A stretch of DNA of 34,627 bases from Bacillota bacterium (GCA_024635925.1 JAGXHY010000023.1:1-34627), one strand, 5' to 3'. Numbered from the stretch's first letter, positions 16,093 through 24,675 are shown. Notes: a model not told the origin generated them from the sequence alone. Numbers and translations are program-made.

Positions 16093-16867
16093 CTCCAAGA
16101 TGATAAATCTACTGAAAAACGACATCCAGGTTACCTTTACCAGCCAATGGAAAAAATTCATCCCTATAGTAATAATAGGTTTATTAGGATGCTTTCAATT
16201 ACTACTAAATGATAGAAGCATGGCTGTTACACCTGGATTTATTAACTATCTAACATATTTTTTTGAAGGCATAGAACCGTTTATTGTAGTAGATGCTAAT
16301 ACGATTTTTAAAATTCCTGCTATCTGGTTGTTTCTACATCTATATATTTTCTATTTGATTGTTGACTACCCTATACAGGATATGAAAATGATCGGTAAGG
16401 AAACATTTGTAAGAGTTGGTAATAGGAGAATCTGGTGGGTAAGTAAGTGTTTAACAACAATCATGATAGTATTAATCAGTTATATAGTCCTGCTACTGAC
16501 AGTTCTTCTCTTTACTCTATTTAGCGGGGGAGAGATATTAAAGTCAGTGTCTAGAAGTTCATCAGACTTAATATTAGCAGTTTTGATTTTACCTTTTGTG
16601 ACTTCTTGCTGTGTAGGATTTTTTCAATTGAGCATTTCCTTGCTTTATAGGTCTATGTTGAGTTTTCTGGGTGTTGTTGTTGTTTTGGTTATGTCTGTAT
16701 ATTTTATCCATCCCTTGTTATTTGGTAATTATTTGATGTTGCTACGAAACCAGCTACTATTACAAGGTGGGGTTGTGACATCAGAGGGTTTTATACTTGC
16801 TGCAGTTATTGGTATAGCTGGTTATAGTATCGGGCATATAACTATTAAGAAGTTGAATATATATTAA
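16085..16867 (+). CDS. ABC-2 type transporter permease (third of three)
   Basis: A 260-residue integral membrane protein with about six helices and a loop between helices one and two (about 42-80). AAAGGAG lies 7 bases before ATG 16085, within the end of the preceding gene. In the second half of this gene the codon style turns from C-ending to the G/T-rich style of the rest of the window. Six bases separate its stop from the GTG that is the alternative start of the ATPase gene. Confidence 0.85.
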   Translation: MISSKMINLLKNDIQVTFTSQWKKFIPIVIIGLLGCFQLLLNDRSMAVTPGFINYLTYFFEGIEPFIVVDANTIFKIPAIWLFLHLYIFYLIVDYPIQDMKMIGKETFVRVGNRRIWWVSKCLTTIMIVLISYIVLLLTVLLFTLFSGGEILKSVSRSSSDLILAVLILPFVTSCCVGFFQLSISLLYRSMLSFLGVVVVLVMSVYFIHPLLFGNYLMLLRNQLLLQGGVVTSEGFILAAVIGIAGYSIGHITIKKLNIY

Positions 16868-16885
16868 GGAGAAGTGAGTGTTATT

Positions 16886-17521
16886 ATGGAATTAGAAGTG
16901 ATTAATGTTACAAAAATTATAGATAAAAAAACAATTCTAGACAATGTAAACCTGAAATTAAAAGGTGGTAGAATATATGGACTACGTGGTAAGAACGGAG
17001 CTGGAAAAACAATGCTCTTTCGTCTTATGAGCGGGTTAATACTACCTACTGAAGGTCAGGTACTCATTGATGGTGAAGAGCTAGGAAAGGAAATATCCTT
17101 TCCTAGAAGTATTGGTATTTTAATTGAGAATCCTGGATATATACCAAACTTTTCTGGGTTTAAGAATCTAAAGATGATAGGCAATATTAAGGGAATTATT
17201 GGGGATGAGAAGATTTTGGATACTATGGAGTTATTAGACTTGGATCCATACAGCAAAAAGAAAGTGAAAAAATATTCACTTGGTATGAAGCAAAAACTTG
17301 GAGTTGCTATGGCAGTTATGGAAGATCCTGATTTAATCTTATTAGATGAGCCTATTAATGCTCTTGACGAGGCATCAGTAAAGATAGTTCATGATCTATT
17401 GCAAAAACATAAGAAGAGAGGTGCTCTCATACTTGTCGCATCACATGACAGGGAGGAATTAAATTTACTGGCTGATGAGATATTAGTTATGGAAAACGGG
17501 AAATTGATAGGAGTTGAATGA
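16886..17521 (+). CDS. ABC transporter ATPase, BcrA-type
   Basis: The ATPase of the three-permease exporter. From the chosen ATG it is 211 residues. Walker A is GKNGAGKT (35-42), the signature is SLGMKQ (131-136) in the variant form usual for BcrA/LanF-type proteins, Walker B is LILLDEP (150-156) and the H-loop histidine is H187. Relatives such as BcrA are about 300 residues, so the C-terminal extension is absent here. A GTG at 16874 is a possible earlier start, but only 2 bases separate it from AAGGAG. The ATG at 16886 lies 14 bases from the same site, so the start is uncertain. The stop overlaps the start of the next gene. Confidence 0.92.
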   Translation: MELEVINVTKIIDKKTILDNVNLKLKGGRIYGLRGKNGAGKTMLFRLMSGLILPTEGQVLIDGEELGKEISFPRSIGILIENPGYIPNFSGFKNLKMIGNIKGIIGDEKILDTMELLDLDPYSKKKVKKYSLGMKQKLGVAMAVMEDPDLILLDEPINALDEASVKIVHDLLQKHKKRGALILVASHDREELNLLADEILVMENGKLIGVE

Positions 17522-18090
17522 TGAATAATTTAAAAAAGATTATTATTGTCTCAATTATTATAATTTCAATTTTATTGTCTTCTTCTTTTTTCTATTTCTA
17601 CAAACAAATAAATGATAAGTATCCAGCCCCTATTGTTGAGGAAATTGCAATTGGAATTCCCTTTGAATATAGCTTTGACAAGAACTTCCAACTTACTGTT
17701 ACAGCTTTTTCTATTTTGGATAGTGATGATCTAAAAAAATTGGATGAAGATGGGGATCAAGAAATGAATAATGATGACCAGGAAAGAGTTGGATATTTAG
17801 TTAAATTAAAGATAAAAAATATCGGCAAGGAGAAAAGTACGATAGAAAACCAGGAGTTCATAATCCAGTCTGGCGGCTTTACCAATGGCTCGGATATGTT
17901 TTATGCTACCCTACTTAACAAGGATGTTAAAAGTGGAACTTATGATATTGGGGAAGAAAGAACTATAGTTATGCCTTTTACTGGGGTTAGAAGTTTATTC
18001 AGTAAAAAAAATTGGGATAATATAGAGAAATTAAAATATGAACTAGTCACCTCCCTATACCCTGTTGAACAAAAAATCTTGCTGAACTGA
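17521..18090 (+). CDS. N-terminally anchored exported protein, last gene of the ABC operon
   Basis: A 189-residue protein with one hydrophobic helix (about 7-27) and a soluble domain outside the membrane. The stretch VGYLVKLKIKNIGKEKSTIEN looks like the strand pattern of DUF4352-type beta-sandwich domains, and a similar pattern appears in the 13692 protein. They may be distant relatives. There is no lipobox. Two adjacent ATGs are possible (17518 and 17521); AGGAG lies 7 bases before the second. The gene overlaps the ATPase stop, so it belongs to the exporter operon, perhaps as an accessory or immunity protein. Family not recognised with confidence. Confidence 0.8.
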   Translation: MNNLKKIIIVSIIIISILLSSSFFYFYKQINDKYPAPIVEEIAIGIPFEYSFDKNFQLTVTAFSILDSDDLKKLDEDGDQEMNNDDQERVGYLVKLKIKNIGKEKSTIENQEFIIQSGGFTNGSDMFYATLLNKDVKSGTYDIGEERTIVMPFTGVRSLFSKKNWDNIEKLKYELVTSLYPVEQKILLN

Positions 18091-18182
18091 AATAGTAACA
18101 CGATATAATAACAATAGCCCAAGCTTAATATTTGATGATGAATACCCTGCCACTATAAATATAAATATTATAATATATATCT

Positions 18183-18225
18183 AACATCAAAATAATTGTA
18201 TATATTTTTTTGATGTTTTATTTTT
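18183..18225 (+). terminator. Intrinsic terminator of the exporter operon
   Basis: A 10-bp stem (18183-18192 with 18208-18217) is followed by TTATTTTT. It lies 93 bases past the last stop of the rightward operon. Confidence 0.6.
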
Positions 18226-18230
18226 CAGGA

Positions 18231-18266
18231 CATTAAAAAGCACCTTTGCCTTGTGCAAAGGTGCTT
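18231..18266 (-). terminator. Intrinsic terminator of the purine salvage operon
   Basis: A perfect 12-bp stem (18238-18249 with 18255-18266) with a 5-base loop is followed on the minus strand by TTTTTAATG. It lies 21 bases past the adenine deaminase stop. Confidence 0.9.
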
Positions 18267-18287
18267 CAGTTATTAAATAAAATAAAA

Positions 18288-20021
18288 TTACTCTACTTCC
18301 AAATCCACAAAATCATTCTTATTAATATCAAACAAGCCACGATCTGTTATCTTAATATTTGGAATAACAGGTAACGCCATAAATGATAACGTAATAAAAG
18401 GATCAAGTTTACTATTAACTTTCAGAGTTTTATAAGCCAAAGAATGCAAATCAGACAACTTTTCATTTATCTCATCTAATGGAAGATCAGACATCAAACC
18501 ACCAATAGGAAGAGAGAAAAAGTCTAACACTTCACCATCTTTAACCAAAACAATACCTCCATTAATTTCCTTAATCTTATTCACAGCTATTTGCATATCC
18601 TCACTATTGTCACCAATAACGATAATATTATGGGAATCATGACTAACAGAAGTCGCAATAGCACCATTTTCCAAACCATAACCTTTAACTATACCTAAAC
18701 CAATTTTATCCAAAAGATTATGTCTTTCAACAACTGCTATCTTAAGTAAATCACTATCAGAAACAAAATACCCATCCTTTTTCTTCACTTCCACTTCTAA
18801 TGAATTAGTAAGTAAAGTATTAGGCAACACTTCAATAGCTCTAACCCTATCACCCTTTAATAAAATATCAAACCTTGATTTATCAATATCTTTAAACTTA
18901 ATAGTGTTTTGAACACTTTCCTTTATATTTGAACTTAAATCTAAATCTACAAGCATTTCATTATTTTCAGCAACTAGTCTACCATTCTTGAAGACAGACT
19001 TTATTTGAACCTCTTCTAAACTATCAAATAATAAAATATCAGCAACATACCCAGGAACAATAGCCCCTTTATTTTTTAACCCATAACATTCACAAGGATT
19101 TAAGGAAGCAACCTTTATAGCATCAATTGGATCAACACCTTCTCTTATAGCAATATTAACATTATTATCAATATGACCATCTTTTAGTATATCCCCTGGA
19201 TGTCTATCATCAGTACAAAACATAACTCTTCTTAAATTATCTTTTGTTATTCCTTTAGACAATGTAGAGCTATCACTTGCTGCTGAACCTTCTCTAATAA
19301 GAATATACATACCTAAAGAAATCTTCTCATTCATTTCTTCAACATTTGTACACTCATGATCAGTTTTTATCCCCCCTGCAATATAGGCATTTAATTCTTT
19401 ACCACCTAATAAAGGAGCATGTCCATCAATATTTCCAGACTGAAATAAGTCCAATTTTTCTATAACTTGATCGTCAGCATTTATAGTCCCAGGAAAATTC
19501 ATCATCTCCCCTAAGCCTAATACACTATCATGATTCATTAATGTTTTTAAATCATCAGCGAGTAATACTGCACCAGAATCCTCAAAAGGCGTAGCAGGAA
19601 CACAGGAAGGCAACATTACATAAATATCTAAGAAATCTATTTTATCACCTTCCGAAATTATATACTTAATTCCATCTAAGCCTTTAACATTAGCTATCTC
19701 ATGAGGATCAGCAATAATAGTTGTAGTCCCTCTTGGAACTATGGCTTTAGCAAACTGTCTAGGAGTAGACATAGAAGATTCAATATGTACATGTGAATCA
19801 ATAAAACCAGGACTTGCATACATGCCCTTACCTTCAAATATATTTTTGCCTTCATACGATCCTATTCCTGCAATATAACCATCTACAATAGCAATATCAC
19901 CAGCTATTATACTATTATTAAACACATCAACTATTTTAACATTTTTAATAACTAGATCAGCTTCTTTTCGTTTCATGGCTACATCAATAAGTGCTTTTAA
20001 GTCCTTTTTTTTATTTCTCAT
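18288..20021 (-). CDS. ade: Adenine deaminase
   Basis: This metal-dependent amidohydrolase converts adenine to hypoxanthine and ammonia. From the chosen start it is 577 residues, the normal length. Diagnostic stretches are GFIDSHVHIESSM (72-84, metal-binding HxH), DPHEIANV (105-112), NIDGHAPLL (197-205), TDHEC (220-224) and CTDDRHPGD (269-277). The C-terminal third is the adenine deaminase C-domain with VSHDSHNI near its middle. I chose ATG at 20019-20021 because AGGAGG lies 4 bases before it; the ATG five codons earlier (20036) has no such site. It starts 24 bases after the NCS2 permease stop. The pair imports a purine base and feeds it into salvage. Confidence 0.97.
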   Translation of the reverse strand: MRNKKKDLKALIDVAMKRKEADLVIKNVKIVDVFNNSIIAGDIAIVDGYIAGIGSYEGKNIFEGKGMYASPGFIDSHVHIESSMSTPRQFAKAIVPRGTTTIIADPHEIANVKGLDGIKYIISEGDKIDFLDIYVMLPSCVPATPFEDSGAVLLADDLKTLMNHDSVLGLGEMMNFPGTINADDQVIEKLDLFQSGNIDGHAPLLGGKELNAYIAGGIKTDHECTNVEEMNEKISLGMYILIREGSAASDSSTLSKGITKDNLRRVMFCTDDRHPGDILKDGHIDNNVNIAIREGVDPIDAIKVASLNPCECYGLKNKGAIVPGYVADILLFDSLEEVQIKSVFKNGRLVAENNEMLVDLDLSSNIKESVQNTIKFKDIDKSRFDILLKGDRVRAIEVLPNTLLTNSLEVEVKKKDGYFVSDSDLLKIAVVERHNLLDKIGLGIVKGYGLENGAIATSVSHDSHNIIVIGDNSEDMQIAVNKIKEINGGIVLVKDGEVLDFFSLPIGGLMSDLPLDEINEKLSDLHSLAYKTLKVNSKLDPFITLSFMALPVIPNIKITDRGLFDINKNDFVDLEVE

Positions 20022-20045
20022 AATCCCTCCTGACAAATAACTAAT

Positions 20046-21362
20046 TTACAATGTGAAAAATAACATTAAAACAAAAAATACATCTAAAACGTAAATTGTT
20101 ACTGGAACTTCCTTAAATCTTCCTGCAGCAACCATCGCAATAGTATATATTAAGAAACCAAATGCTAAGCCTTTAGAAATATTATAAGATAATAATATCA
20201 ATAACATTGTCATAAATGCTCCTATAGCAGCTGGGAAATCCGAATAATCAATTTTAGCAACTTCCTTTGACATTAAAGAACCAACAATTATTAATGCAGG
20301 TGCAGTAACAGCAGGAATTATTATGCTTAACAAAGGACTAAAGAATAAGAATATAAAGAAACAAAGTGCAGTAAACACTGTTGCAAGTCCTGTTCTAGCT
20401 CCAACTGATATTCCAGCTAATGATTCAATATAACTAGTTGTTGTATTTGTACCTACAACTGCACCAGCTACTGTACCCACTGAATCAGCCATAAATGCTC
20501 TGTTTCCATTCTTAATATCACCTTTATCATCAACAAGACCAGCAGCTCTAGTAACAGATACAATTGTTCCAGCAGTGTCAAAGAAATCAACAAATAGAAG
20601 AACAAATATAATTACTATAACATTTACTATAGAGCCAGTTGTTACAAAGCTAGGTATATTAGTTATAGCAACACCAAAAAGTGATGCAATTTCCGTACCA
20701 GGAATTTTTAATATTCCTGTTGGTAATGGAGCTAGGTTTGTAATAATACCTACTATAGCAGTTGCTACAATACCGAAAAAAACAGCTCCTTTAAATTTTC
20801 TAGCCATCAATACTATTGTAACTACTAATCCAAAGAGAGCCAATAAAGTTGTTGGATTTGTTAAGTCTCCTAGAGTAATAAAAGTTGCTGGATCAGGAAC
20901 AATAATACCGGCTTCTTGTAAACCTATAAAGGTAATGAAAAAACCAATACCAACACCAACAGCAATTTTTAATGACTCTGGTATAGCAGTTATTACCTTA
21001 GCACGTAAACCACTTATACTAATAAAAAAGAATATAATACCGGCTATTAATGTGGCTGCCAAAGCATCTTGATAAGTATAACCGTACTTTAATACAATTA
21101 CATAAGCAAAAAAGGCATTCATGCCCATACCAGGAGCTACTGCTATTGGTAAATTTGCATATAGTCCCATAATTAGACTACCTACTATAGCTGCAATTGC
21201 TGTAGCTGCAAAAACTGCAGCTGGATCCATTCCAGCATCTGCTAAAATATTTGCGTTAACAAATAAAATATACGCCATAGCTAGAAAGGTCGTGATTCCA
21301 CCCATAAACTCAGTGCCAAGTGTTGTGTTATGGCTTTTCAGTTTGAATATTTTTTCTAACAT
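20046..21362 (-). CDS. NCS2-family purine base permease, AzgA type
   Basis: A 438-residue transporter with 12 or more membrane helices. It has the AzgA/PbuG-type marks APGMGMNAFF near 86-95 and TTTSYIESLAGISVGARTGL near 302-321. Relatives import adenine, guanine or hypoxanthine with protons. Pairing with adenine deaminase makes adenine (or hypoxanthine) the most likely substrate. The start is ATG with AGGAGG 7 bases upstream. It is the first gene of the operon. No purine riboswitch is visible in the 220-base upstream region, so regulation is not apparent beyond the promoter at 21397-21425. Confidence 0.93.
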   Translation of the reverse strand: MLEKIFKLKSHNTTLGTEFMGGITTFLAMAYILFVNANILADAGMDPAAVFAATAIAAIVGSLIMGLYANLPIAVAPGMGMNAFFAYVIVLKYGYTYQDALAATLIAGIIFFFISISGLRAKVITAIPESLKIAVGVGIGFFITFIGLQEAGIIVPDPATFITLGDLTNPTTLLALFGLVVTIVLMARKFKGAVFFGIVATAIVGIITNLAPLPTGILKIPGTEIASLFGVAITNIPSFVTTGSIVNVIVIIFVLLFVDFFDTAGTIVSVTRAAGLVDDKGDIKNGNRAFMADSVGTVAGAVVGTNTTTSYIESLAGISVGARTGLATVFTALCFFIFLFFSPLLSIIIPAVTAPALIIVGSLMSKEVAKIDYSDFPAAIGAFMTMLLILLSYNISKGLAFGFLIYTIAMVAAGRFKEVPVTIYVLDVFFVLMLFFTL

Positions 21363-21396
21363 TTTTCATCCTCCTATAATTTAATATGTTCTTTAT

Positions 21397-21425
21397 ATAG
21401 TATTACTTAATATATAAAAAATCAA
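21397..21425 (-). promoter_or_regulatory. Probable promoter of the purine salvage operon
   Basis: On the minus strand TTGATT (21420-21425) and TACTAT (21397-21402) are spaced by 17 bases, placing transcription start about 30 bases before the NCS2 gene. Each hexamer matches consensus at four of six positions. Confidence 0.4.
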
Positions 21426-21546
21426 TGGTTCTTTACATATATTATGAAAAACTTTTATAATATGTTTTTTTGCTGTTTTTTTTATTTTATATGTGATTTT
21501 AGAATGAGTTTTATAGGTAATTTTTAGGTATCGATGATTATTTTTT

Positions 21547-21582
21547 AAAACTAAAAGAGCTACCTCTAAAGATAGCTCTTTT
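21547..21582 (-). terminator. Intrinsic terminator of nrdDG
   Basis: A perfect 10-bp stem (21553-21562 with 21573-21582) ends in TTTT and is followed by AGTTTT on the minus strand. It begins directly after the nrdG stop (21584). Confidence 0.8.
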
Positions 21583-21583
21583 C

Positions 21584-22087
21584 TCATATACCTAACATGC
21601 TATTATTAACCTCAACCACACACCCCTCTTTAACACTAGCCTTTACGTCAATCAAGCGCTGGTTCTTTGAACCCTTAAATAAAAGACCTGGCTCATATTG
21701 ACTCTCAACAAAACTACCATCCACTAAAACATCCACATAAGACAAAAACTCCAACTGCAAACCCTCTAAATCCTCAAACCTAAAACCTGTCCACATCCAA
21801 ACACTCTTGCCAGACTTTGCCTTAATACCACGAAGCAAACCTAACATATCTTTATCCTGAGCCATTGGCTCACCTCCAAGAATACTAAAACCATCAATAA
21901 AAGATACAGAACCAAGCCCGACAAACCTTTCTTGAACTACTTCATTCCATTCCTGACCTAAATTATAATCATGATACTCTGCATTAAAACAACCAGCACA
22001 CCTAAAAGGACAACCAGTAACAAAAAGAGTAATCCTAATACCAGGACCATTAGCTATATCATTAGAACGAACCTGCGCATACCTCAT
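21584..22087 (-). CDS. nrdG: Anaerobic ribonucleotide reductase activating protein (radical SAM)
   Basis: NrdG uses a 4Fe-4S cluster and S-adenosylmethionine to place the glycyl radical on NrdD. From the chosen start it is 167 residues, a normal length. The cluster motif CPFRCAGC (CxxxCxxC spacing) follows GPGIRITLFVTG, and a later FSILGGEPM segment matches the SAM-binding GGEP motif. I chose ATG at 22085-22087 because AGGAGG (22097-22102) lies 9 bases upstream. An ATG nine codons earlier (22114) would overlap nrdD more and lacks a site. The gene overlaps nrdD by 26 bases, so the two are translationally coupled. Confidence 0.95.
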   Translation of the reverse strand: MRYAQVRSNDIANGPGIRITLFVTGCPFRCAGCFNAEYHDYNLGQEWNEVVQERFVGLGSVSFIDGFSILGGEPMAQDKDMLGLLRGIKAKSGKSVWMWTGFRFEDLEGLQLEFLSYVDVLVDGSFVESQYEPGLLFKGSKNQRLIDVKASVKEGCVVEVNNSMLGI

Positions 22088-24248
22088 CAGCAAATACCTC
22101 CTCACGAGCATCAAGATGAAGGACCCTCTCCTTAATCTCCTGAGTCCTACCCTTATTCCAAAAATTATCCCCTAAATAACCACAAGTTCGACGACAAACA
22201 TTCATAGCCTCCTCATCCCTATTACCACACTCAGGACAATACCATTCCAGATTATCATCCAATAAAATTTCACCAGTAAAACCACATTTTTGACAATAAT
22301 CAGACTTAGTATTAATCTCAGCATATTGAATATTATCATACATAAACCTAATCAAAGATTCCAACGCCTTGTGATTATGTGCCAAATTAGGTACCTCAAC
22401 ATAACTTATACAACCACCAGAACTAACATCCTGGAACTTTGATTCAAAAGACAACTTAGCAAAAGCATCAATCTCCTCACGAACATTAACATGATAAGAA
22501 TTAGTCAAATAATCCTTATCAGTAACCCCAGCTATTACACCAAACTTTTCTCTAGTCTTCTTTGCTAAAGTATAAGTAGTAGACTCAGACGGTGTTCCAT
22601 ACAACGCAAAACCAATATTAGTTTCTTTAGTCCAATCCTCAGTGGCTAATTTCAATCTACCAATAATCTCCATACCAAGCTTTTCACCTTCACTAGTTGT
22701 CATAGACTTACCAATTAGAGCCCCAATACATTCATGAAGACCAATATATCCAAGAGAAAGAGTCGAATAACCGCCAAATAAATATGGCTCAACAGACTCG
22801 CTCTTCCCTAGCCTAGTAATAGCACCATATTGCCAATGAATAGGACTAATACTAGAACTAACCTCCCTTTGAGATTCGTGCCTTAACATTAAAGCCTGAA
22901 AAACCAATGCGAGCCTATGATCTAAAATCTCAAAAAAATGCTCAACATTACCCTTTGCAGCTAATCCAACATCAACTAGATTTAAAGTAACCACACCTTG
23001 ATTAAAACGTCCATACCACTTATACTTACCCTCCTCATCCTTATAAGGGGAAAGAAAAGCTCTACAACCCATAGGAGGGAAAACCTCCCCATCATGAACT
23101 TCCTTCATCTTCTTAGCAGAAATAAAATCAGGCATCATTCTTTTAGCCACTGTCTTAACCGCCAGATCTGTCAAATAACGATAAGGACTATCAGCAAAAA
23201 TATTATCCTCATCCAATACATAAATTAATTTAGGAAAAGCCGGAGTAATATAGACACCAGCCTCATTCTTCATCCCCTTATATCTAAGCAACAAAATCTC
23301 CTCGATTAACATTGCAGTTTCGGCCTTATATTCTGACTCCTCATCAAGATACATAAAAATAGTCAAAAATGGAGCTTGACCATTAGATGTAGAAAAAGTA
23401 TTTATCTGATACTGAATAGTCTGCACCCCATCCTTAACTTCTTGCCTTAAACGCATACCAGCAATCTTCTCAACTTGTTCCAGACTGTAATCAATACCTG
23501 AAGCTATCCCCTCTTTTATAACCCTTTCACGATGCTTATCATGACTAACTCTCACATAAGGTGCAAGGTGAGAAAGAGTAATAGTTTGTCCACCATACTG
23601 ACCATTAGCTACCTGTTGAACAATTTGAGTCGCTACAGTACAAGCCGTTTGAAAAGACCTTGGCTCTTCAATCAACTTAGAATTAATAACTGTGCCATTT
23701 TGAAACATATCCTTAAGATTAACCAAACAACAATTAAAAATTGGTTGAATAAAATAATCTTTGTCATGGAAATGAATAACCCCTTCTTTTTCTGCTCTAA
23801 CAATATTAGCTGGCAATAATTTACGATCACAATAATCCTTAGAAAACTCCCCAGCAATTAAATCCCTTTGAGTAGATGCAAGGCGAGCATTCTTATTAGC
23901 ATTCTCCTTAATTACATCCATGTTACTACCATGAACAATTCCCATAATCTTATTATCTATTACTAAAGAAGCCCTTTGATATTCTCTAACAGCACGGTAG
24001 GCTTCATAAGAACGAGCAGTAAATTCCTGTTCATATTTAATAAGCTTCTTGTATACCAACGCTTCAATTTCAGCTATTTTAGAAGAGCTATCAATCTCAT
24101 TTTCAATTTCATCCCCTATTAAATTAGCAACATCTTCCCTAACAAGACCTGAGCCTTGTTTCATAGATTTCATTATAGCTAAATATATTTTTTCCTTATT
24201 AAAAGGAACCAACTCACCAGTTCTCTTATACACACTTTTATCAGTCAT
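22062..24248 (-). CDS. nrdD: Anaerobic ribonucleoside-triphosphate reductase, class III
   Basis: NrdD reduces ribonucleotides to deoxyribonucleotides without oxygen, using a glycyl radical. It is 728 residues. An N-terminal ATP-cone (about 5-95, VYKRTGELVPFNKEKI) gives allosteric control. The catalytic barrel follows. Near the C-terminus the four zinc cysteines are C652, C655, C671 and C674, and the glycyl radical loop is RRTCGYLG with Gly690 as the expected radical site. The start is ATG with GAGG 9 bases upstream. It is first in an operon with nrdG. Control is unusually layered: paired NrdR boxes over the promoter, then a cobalamin riboswitch, then a terminator just before the ribosome binding site. 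A B12-dependent class II reductase is expected elsewhere in the genome. Confidence 0.97.
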   Translation of the reverse strand: MTDKSVYKRTGELVPFNKEKIYLAIMKSMKQGSGLVREDVANLIGDEIENEIDSSSKIAEIEALVYKKLIKYEQEFTARSYEAYRAVREYQRASLVIDNKIMGIVHGSNMDVIKENANKNARLASTQRDLIAGEFSKDYCDRKLLPANIVRAEKEGVIHFHDKDYFIQPIFNCCLVNLKDMFQNGTVINSKLIEEPRSFQTACTVATQIVQQVANGQYGGQTITLSHLAPYVRVSHDKHRERVIKEGIASGIDYSLEQVEKIAGMRLRQEVKDGVQTIQYQINTFSTSNGQAPFLTIFMYLDEESEYKAETAMLIEEILLLRYKGMKNEAGVYITPAFPKLIYVLDEDNIFADSPYRYLTDLAVKTVAKRMMPDFISAKKMKEVHDGEVFPPMGCRAFLSPYKDEEGKYKWYGRFNQGVVTLNLVDVGLAAKGNVEHFFEILDHRLALVFQALMLRHESQREVSSSISPIHWQYGAITRLGKSESVEPYLFGGYSTLSLGYIGLHECIGALIGKSMTTSEGEKLGMEIIGRLKLATEDWTKETNIGFALYGTPSESTTYTLAKKTREKFGVIAGVTDKDYLTNSYHVNVREEIDAFAKLSFESKFQDVSSGGCISYVEVPNLAHNHKALESLIRFMYDNIQYAEINTKSDYCQKCGFTGEILLDDNLEWYCPECGNRDEEAMNVCRRTCGYLGDNFWNKGRTQEIKERVLHLDAREEVFADEVCAGSF

Positions 24249-24270
24249 AATAAACTTCCTCTCCCTTTAA

Positions 24271-24301
24271 AATAAAAAACTCTTTCTCAAAAGAGAAAGA
24301 G
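24271..24301 (-). terminator. Riboswitch-controlled terminator upstream of nrdD
   Basis: A perfect 9-bp stem (24280-24288 with 24293-24301) with a 4-base loop is followed on the minus strand by TTTTTTATT. It lies between the cobalamin aptamer and the nrdD ribosome binding site. A second small hairpin (CAGACT with AGTCTG, 24306-24327) just upstream offers alternative pairings. Confidence 0.9.
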
Positions 24302-24372
24302 GAAACAGACTACAAACAAAAAGTCTGTAGTTAGCAATATACCTCCTTCCGAAATATATCTGAACAACATCT

Positions 24373-24512
24373 TGCAATCGGTCTCCTGACTCACGCCTAA
24401 TAACTAGATCTTCCGTCTTCCCATCCTTAAGACAGTGACATAATGGAATCTCAATCAGCGCTTACAGTAGCGGAGGCTGTAGCAGCTTTTCACTGCTTTC
24501 CCGTACATTGCA
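24373..24512 (-). ncRNA. Cobalamin (B12) riboswitch
   Basis: On the minus strand the region carries the class I cobalamin core in order: GGGAAAGCAGTGAAAAGC (about 24485-24502), then GCCTCCGCTACTGTAAGCG, then GTCACTG, then GGATGGGAAGACGG, and finally the nearly invariant GAGTCAGGAGACC (24380-24392). TGCAAT at 24507-24512 pairs with ATTGCA at 24373-24378 as the closing stem. A strong terminator follows about 75 bases later. The simplest reading is that B12 binding ends transcription before nrdD. Confidence 0.95.
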
Positions 24513-24533
24513 TGAATTATTACATTTGAGCTA

Positions 24534-24594
24534 AGAATATCACAAACCACTACATATGTAAATGATTTTTCAAAATATTACTACATATTGTGGT
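24534..24594 (-). promoter_or_regulatory. nrdD promoter with two NrdR boxes
   Basis: A candidate promoter has TTTACA (24557-24562), a 17-base spacer, then TATTCT (24534-24539) preceded by an extended TGn. Two near-identical 15-base NrdR-like boxes lie at 24547-24561 and 24580-24594. Their shared core (ACTACATAT on the plus strand) is repeated exactly 31 bases apart, about three helical turns, as NrdR boxes usually are. One box covers the spacer and -35, consistent with repression by NrdR. Confidence 0.75.
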
Positions 24595-24618
24595 TTTAAA
24601 ATATTTATCAAGAATAGC

Positions 24619-24650
24619 AAAAAAAAGACACCTCATAAACTGAGATGCCT
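24619..24650 (-). terminator. Intrinsic terminator of the questin-oxidase-like/B12/GGDEF operon
   Basis: A 10-bp stem (24626-24635 with 24641-24650, two G-T pairs) is followed on the minus strand by eight T residues. It lies 26 bases past the stop of the last gene. Confidence 0.85.
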
Positions 24651-24675
24651 ACTAGTTCAGAATGCTAAGAAACTA

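Noticed and set aside
13236-18090. A complete lantibiotic biosynthesis cluster
   Set aside because: No LanB, LanC, LanM, protease or two-component genes are present, and the secreted product is not lantibiotic-like.
20575-21072. A 165-residue plus-strand frame antisense to the NCS2 permease
   Set aside because: It is the mirror of a clearly conserved membrane protein and has no ribosome binding site.
21363-21583. A purine riboswitch before the NCS2 permease
   Set aside because: The conserved loop sequences of purine riboswitches are missing; the region is AT-rich with a promoter-like pair only.
21393-21587. A 64-residue minus-strand frame between nrdG and the permease
   Set aside because: It runs through the nrdG terminator hairpin and its lysine-rich text looks like chance reading of AT-rich DNA.
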